7,788 bases of DNA from an uncultured Eubacteriales bacterium (lineage in GTDB: Bacteria > Bacillota_A > Clostridia > Christensenellales > Aristaeellaceae), in contig OMRS01000352.1 of NCBI GenBank assembly GCA_900313545.1, positions 1 to 7,788 on the forward strand. The letters are read 5' to 3'. The notes below the pieces were generated by a model. The model made no database searches, was not told where the DNA came from, and was given only the letters and a program-made list of their open reading frames with translations. Positions 6,375-7,788 of the stretch are shown piece after piece. The stretch's first letter is position 1, and every line of letters starts with the position of its first letter. Position numbers and translations under genes: made by a program.

Positions 6375-6405
6375 GGTGCAGTTCAGGGGCATCCTGAACC
6401 GCATC
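6375..6405 (-). other. Hairpin in the gap between the two flavodoxin genes
   Basis: GTTCAGG (6381-6387) and CCTGAAC (6393-6399) pair perfectly around a 5-nt loop, and beyond one mismatch five further pairs (one G-U) extend it to 6375-6405. No U-tract follows on the - strand. It might be an RNA-processing or weak termination element that lowers expression of the downstream flavodoxin. The rest of the 217-nt gap shows nothing clear. Confidence 0.4.
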
Positions 6406-6533
6406 CAGGCAGAACCCCTTCCTGAGGGAGTCTCATTTTTCCAGATATTCACAATGGAACAGCCCCTTGTCTTCATTCCTGTCAGGGACTGTTTCCTTGT
6501 CGCTTTTTCCTGGGCTTTTCAGTGACTTCGCCC

Positions 6534-7121
6534 TCATTTCTGCGGCAGAATTCCCAGAGAAGCCGCCCAGTCCGTCAGTTCGGCGGTGGTTGCAATGGCG
6601 TTGAAGCGCTTTCCACCCAGCCAGGTCCCGCCGCGTGACTGCTGCTGCAGATGCAGCATGCTGTCACCCAGGCCACTGGTCTCCGAAGTGAAAAAGACCG
6701 CCACCTTCCGTCCGCTCAGGTCCACACTCTCCACAAAATTCAGGACGATTCTGGGCACATCTTCCCACCAGATGGGGTAGCCGATCAGCACGGTTTCCAC
6801 CCCCGTCAGATCCGGCAGTTCCCCCGCAATATTCGGCCGGCTGTTGCTGTTTTCCTTTTCCAGCGCCGTCCGGCTGTTGGGATTGCTGTAGTTAAGGTCA
6901 GCACGGGAATAGCGCACTTCCGGCACAATCTCATACAGGTCAGCCGAAAGTCCTCCGGCCAGCTTCCGTGCCACCTCCCGGGTATTCCCGGTCGCGGAAA
7001 AAAACACCACCAGGACAGGGCTCTGCGCTGTCGCCCGCTCCGGAACCGGAAGCAGAAACATGGCCACCGCAACCAGCAGCAGGCAGATTTTCAGCCCTCT
7101 GTTCGCTTTCCATGCTCCCAA
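6534..7121 (-). CDS. Exported Flavodoxin_4-family protein
   Basis: A 195-residue protein with a Flavodoxin_4 domain behind a signal peptide. The n-region carries K5, R8 and K11, the hydrophobic core spans about 12-24, and ATA|QS (30-34) gives an AxA cleavage site. The FMN phosphate loop is FFSATGNTREVA (40-51), followed by LYEIVPEVRYSRADLNYSNP and NSRTALEKENSNSRPNI (73-99 region, a Flavodoxin_4 hallmark), VLIGYPIWWEDVPR (112-125, the 50s-loop equivalent) and FFTSETSGLGDS (144-155). The family binds FMN; when exported it may shuttle electrons at the cell surface, but no partner is known here. I chose TTG 7121 because GGGAGG at 7131-7136 lies 9 nt before it and the promoter would start transcripts at about 7154-7157, right at the alternative ATG 7154. 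Starting at ATG 7154 adds 11 residues, with only an AGAAGG one base upstream. It is probably co-transcribed with the downstream flavodoxin. Confidence 0.87.
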   Translation of the reverse strand: MGAWKANRGLKICLLLVAVAMFLLPVPERATAQSPVLVVFFSATGNTREVARKLAGGLSADLYEIVPEVRYSRADLNYSNPNSRTALEKENSNSRPNIAGELPDLTGVETVLIGYPIWWEDVPRIVLNFVESVDLSGRKVAVFFTSETSGLGDSMLHLQQQSRGGTWLGGKRFNAIATTAELTDWAASLGILPQK

Positions 7122-7130
7122 TTTTCCACG

Positions 7131-7136
7131 CCTCCC
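7131..7136 (-). promoter_or_regulatory. Ribosome binding site that favours a TTG start
   Basis: GGGAGG on the - strand, 9 nt before the in-frame TTG at 7121. The ATG at 7154 has only AGAAGG one base ahead of it, which is too close for use. Confidence 0.6.
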
Positions 7137-7159
7137 TTCCGGAATTCCTTTCATGCCTT

Positions 7160-7183
7160 CTGCAGAATACTTGGATTCTGCAG
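7160..7183 (-). promoter_or_regulatory. Candidate operator: inverted repeat over the promoter of the exported flavodoxin
   Basis: CTGCAGAAT (7160-7168) and ATTCTGCAG (7175-7183) form a perfect 9-bp inverted repeat with a 6-nt spacer. It covers most of the promoter spacer and the -10 box, so a bound protein would block RNA polymerase. An 11-nt palindrome TGTCAATGACA (7187-7197) overlaps the -35 box. No regulator gene adjoins, so the binding protein is unknown. Confidence 0.5.
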
Positions 7184-7192
7184 GCCTGTCAA
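7164..7192 (-). promoter_or_regulatory. Sigma-A-type promoter of the exported flavodoxin
   Basis: On the - strand a perfect -35 box TTGACA (7192-7187) is 17 nt from TATTCT (7169-7164), which matches 4 of 6 of the -10 consensus. Transcription would start near 7154-7157, leaving a leader of about 35 nt before TTG 7121. Confidence 0.65.
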
Positions 7193-7284
7193 TGACAAAT
7201 GCTTCCGCCGCCGGATTCCGGCTCCGTCCGCTTTTCCTGCCCTTTCAGGCAGCGCATCCCCTGCCTTCTCTCACTGCCCGGCCC

Positions 7285-7323
7285 AAAGGAAAACGGACAG
7301 TCCCTGCCACGGGGCTGTCCGTT
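7285..7323 (-). terminator. Intrinsic terminator of thrS
   Basis: AACGGACAG (7292-7300) and CTGTCCGTT (7315-7323) pair perfectly, and TCCC/GGGG inside extends the stem to 13 bp with one wobble and a 6-nt loop. On the - strand it runs into TTTTCCTTT. It lies 64 nt after the thrS stop. Confidence 0.82.
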
Positions 7324-7386
7324 CTGACATGCAGTATTCCGAGTCCGGCGCGGACGCTCCGTCCGCACTTCAATCAGCCCACGGGG

Positions 7387-7788
7387 TTACTCGATGCTGC
7401 CGATCAGTTCCTGGGAATGCTCCCGGTTCATCTTCCGGCATGCATCCATAAACTTCTCCAGGGGGACGCCGTGCATCTGCTGCTTCTGTCCGCGGACCGT
7501 GATGGACACGGTGCGGTTGGCCACCTCCTGGTCGCCCACCACCACGATGTAGGGATCCTTCAGGGTCTTGTAAGCCTTGATCTTCTCGTTCATGTTCTTG
7601 TCCGCATAATCCGCCTCGCACCGGATCCCCATATCCTCGAGCATCTCCTCGATCTCCATGGCGTAGCTGTTATGCTCGGTGCGGATGGGAACGATGCCCA
7701 CCTGCTTGGGAGACAGCCAGAAGGGGAACGCACCCTTGTAGTTCTCAATCAGGATACCGATAAAGCGCTCCAGGGAACCGAACAGGGC
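7387..7788 (-). CDS. thrS: Threonyl-tRNA synthetase, C-terminal part (5' end outside the window)
   Basis: The last 133 residues are present; the frame is open at base 7788. The enzyme charges tRNA-Thr with threonine in the cytosol. Visible are the end of the class II catalytic core, FGSLERFIGILIENYKGAFP (3-22, motif 3 region), then the linker FWLSPKQVGIVPI (23-35), and the anticodon-binding domain with EADYADKNMNEKIKAYK (about 58-74), DPYIVVVGDQE (78-88), VSITVRGQ (95-102) and PLEKFMDACRKMN (109-121). The close match of 'GSLERFIGILIE' and the 'SPKQV' linker fits ThrRS better than ProRS or GlyRS. The gene reads leftward and ends at TAA with a terminator of its own, so it is likely the last gene in its transcript. 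Any leader or T-box lies beyond the window. Confidence 0.92.
   Translation of the reverse strand, partial: ALFGSLERFIGILIENYKGAFPFWLSPKQVGIVPIRTEHNSYAMEIEEMLEDMGIRCEADYADKNMNEKIKAYKTLKDPYIVVVGDQEVANRTVSITVRGQKQQMHGVPLEKFMDACRKMNREHSQELIGSIE

Noticed and set aside
6651..7451. 266-codon + strand frame over the exported flavodoxin and thrS terminator
   Set aside because: It crosses a promoter, a terminator and two genes on the other strand and shows no domain.

Overview
The window is a GC-rich stretch of bacterial chromosome holding ordinary, tightly spaced genes. The organism is most likely a Bacillota (Firmicutes) anaerobe. Strong GGAGG-type ribosome binding sites, compact intrinsic terminators, an HD-domain protein and threonyl-tRNA synthetase tail of the type seen in gut Clostridia/Erysipelotrichia, and two flavodoxin-fold genes support this. 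The genus cannot be told from the sequence. No CRISPR array, transposase, integrase, tRNA or rRNA is visible.

Layout, left to right. At 1-176 (+) is the 3' end of a gene whose product ends in a winged helix, as in AlbA_2/AAA-4 ATP-binding regulators, followed by a terminator hairpin. From 235 to 504 no convincing gene is seen. An HD-domain phosphohydrolase (569-1144, -) has its own promoter. An XRE-type helix-turn-helix protein (1280-1498, -) follows, with a terminator in front of the HD promoter and an AT-rich, repeat-bearing upstream region (about 1560-1740). A Wzy_C/O-antigen-ligase-like membrane protein (2110-3657, -) has a 3' untranslated stretch of about 230 nt before its terminator at 1838-1878. 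Divergent from it is a two-gene unit on the + strand: an exported metallophosphoesterase (3762-5018) translationally coupled, by a 22-nt overlap, to a DUF554 membrane protein (4997-5719), closed by a strong terminator. Two flavodoxin-fold genes follow on the - strand: a cytosolic one (5906-6316) and, upstream of it, a Flavodoxin_4 protein with a signal peptide (6534-7121). The window ends in the 3' part of thrS (7387-7788, -) with its terminator.

The best-supported regulatory observation is upstream of the exported flavodoxin. A TTGACA-17-TATTCT promoter has a 9-bp inverted repeat across its spacer and -10 box. The promoter position would put the transcript start almost at the first ATG, so translation more likely begins at an internal TTG with a good Shine-Dalgarno. 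I did not find a clear new multi-gene system. The less ordinary items are the exported/cytosolic flavodoxin pair, the phosphoesterase-DUF554 coupling and the repeats in front of the XRE gene.
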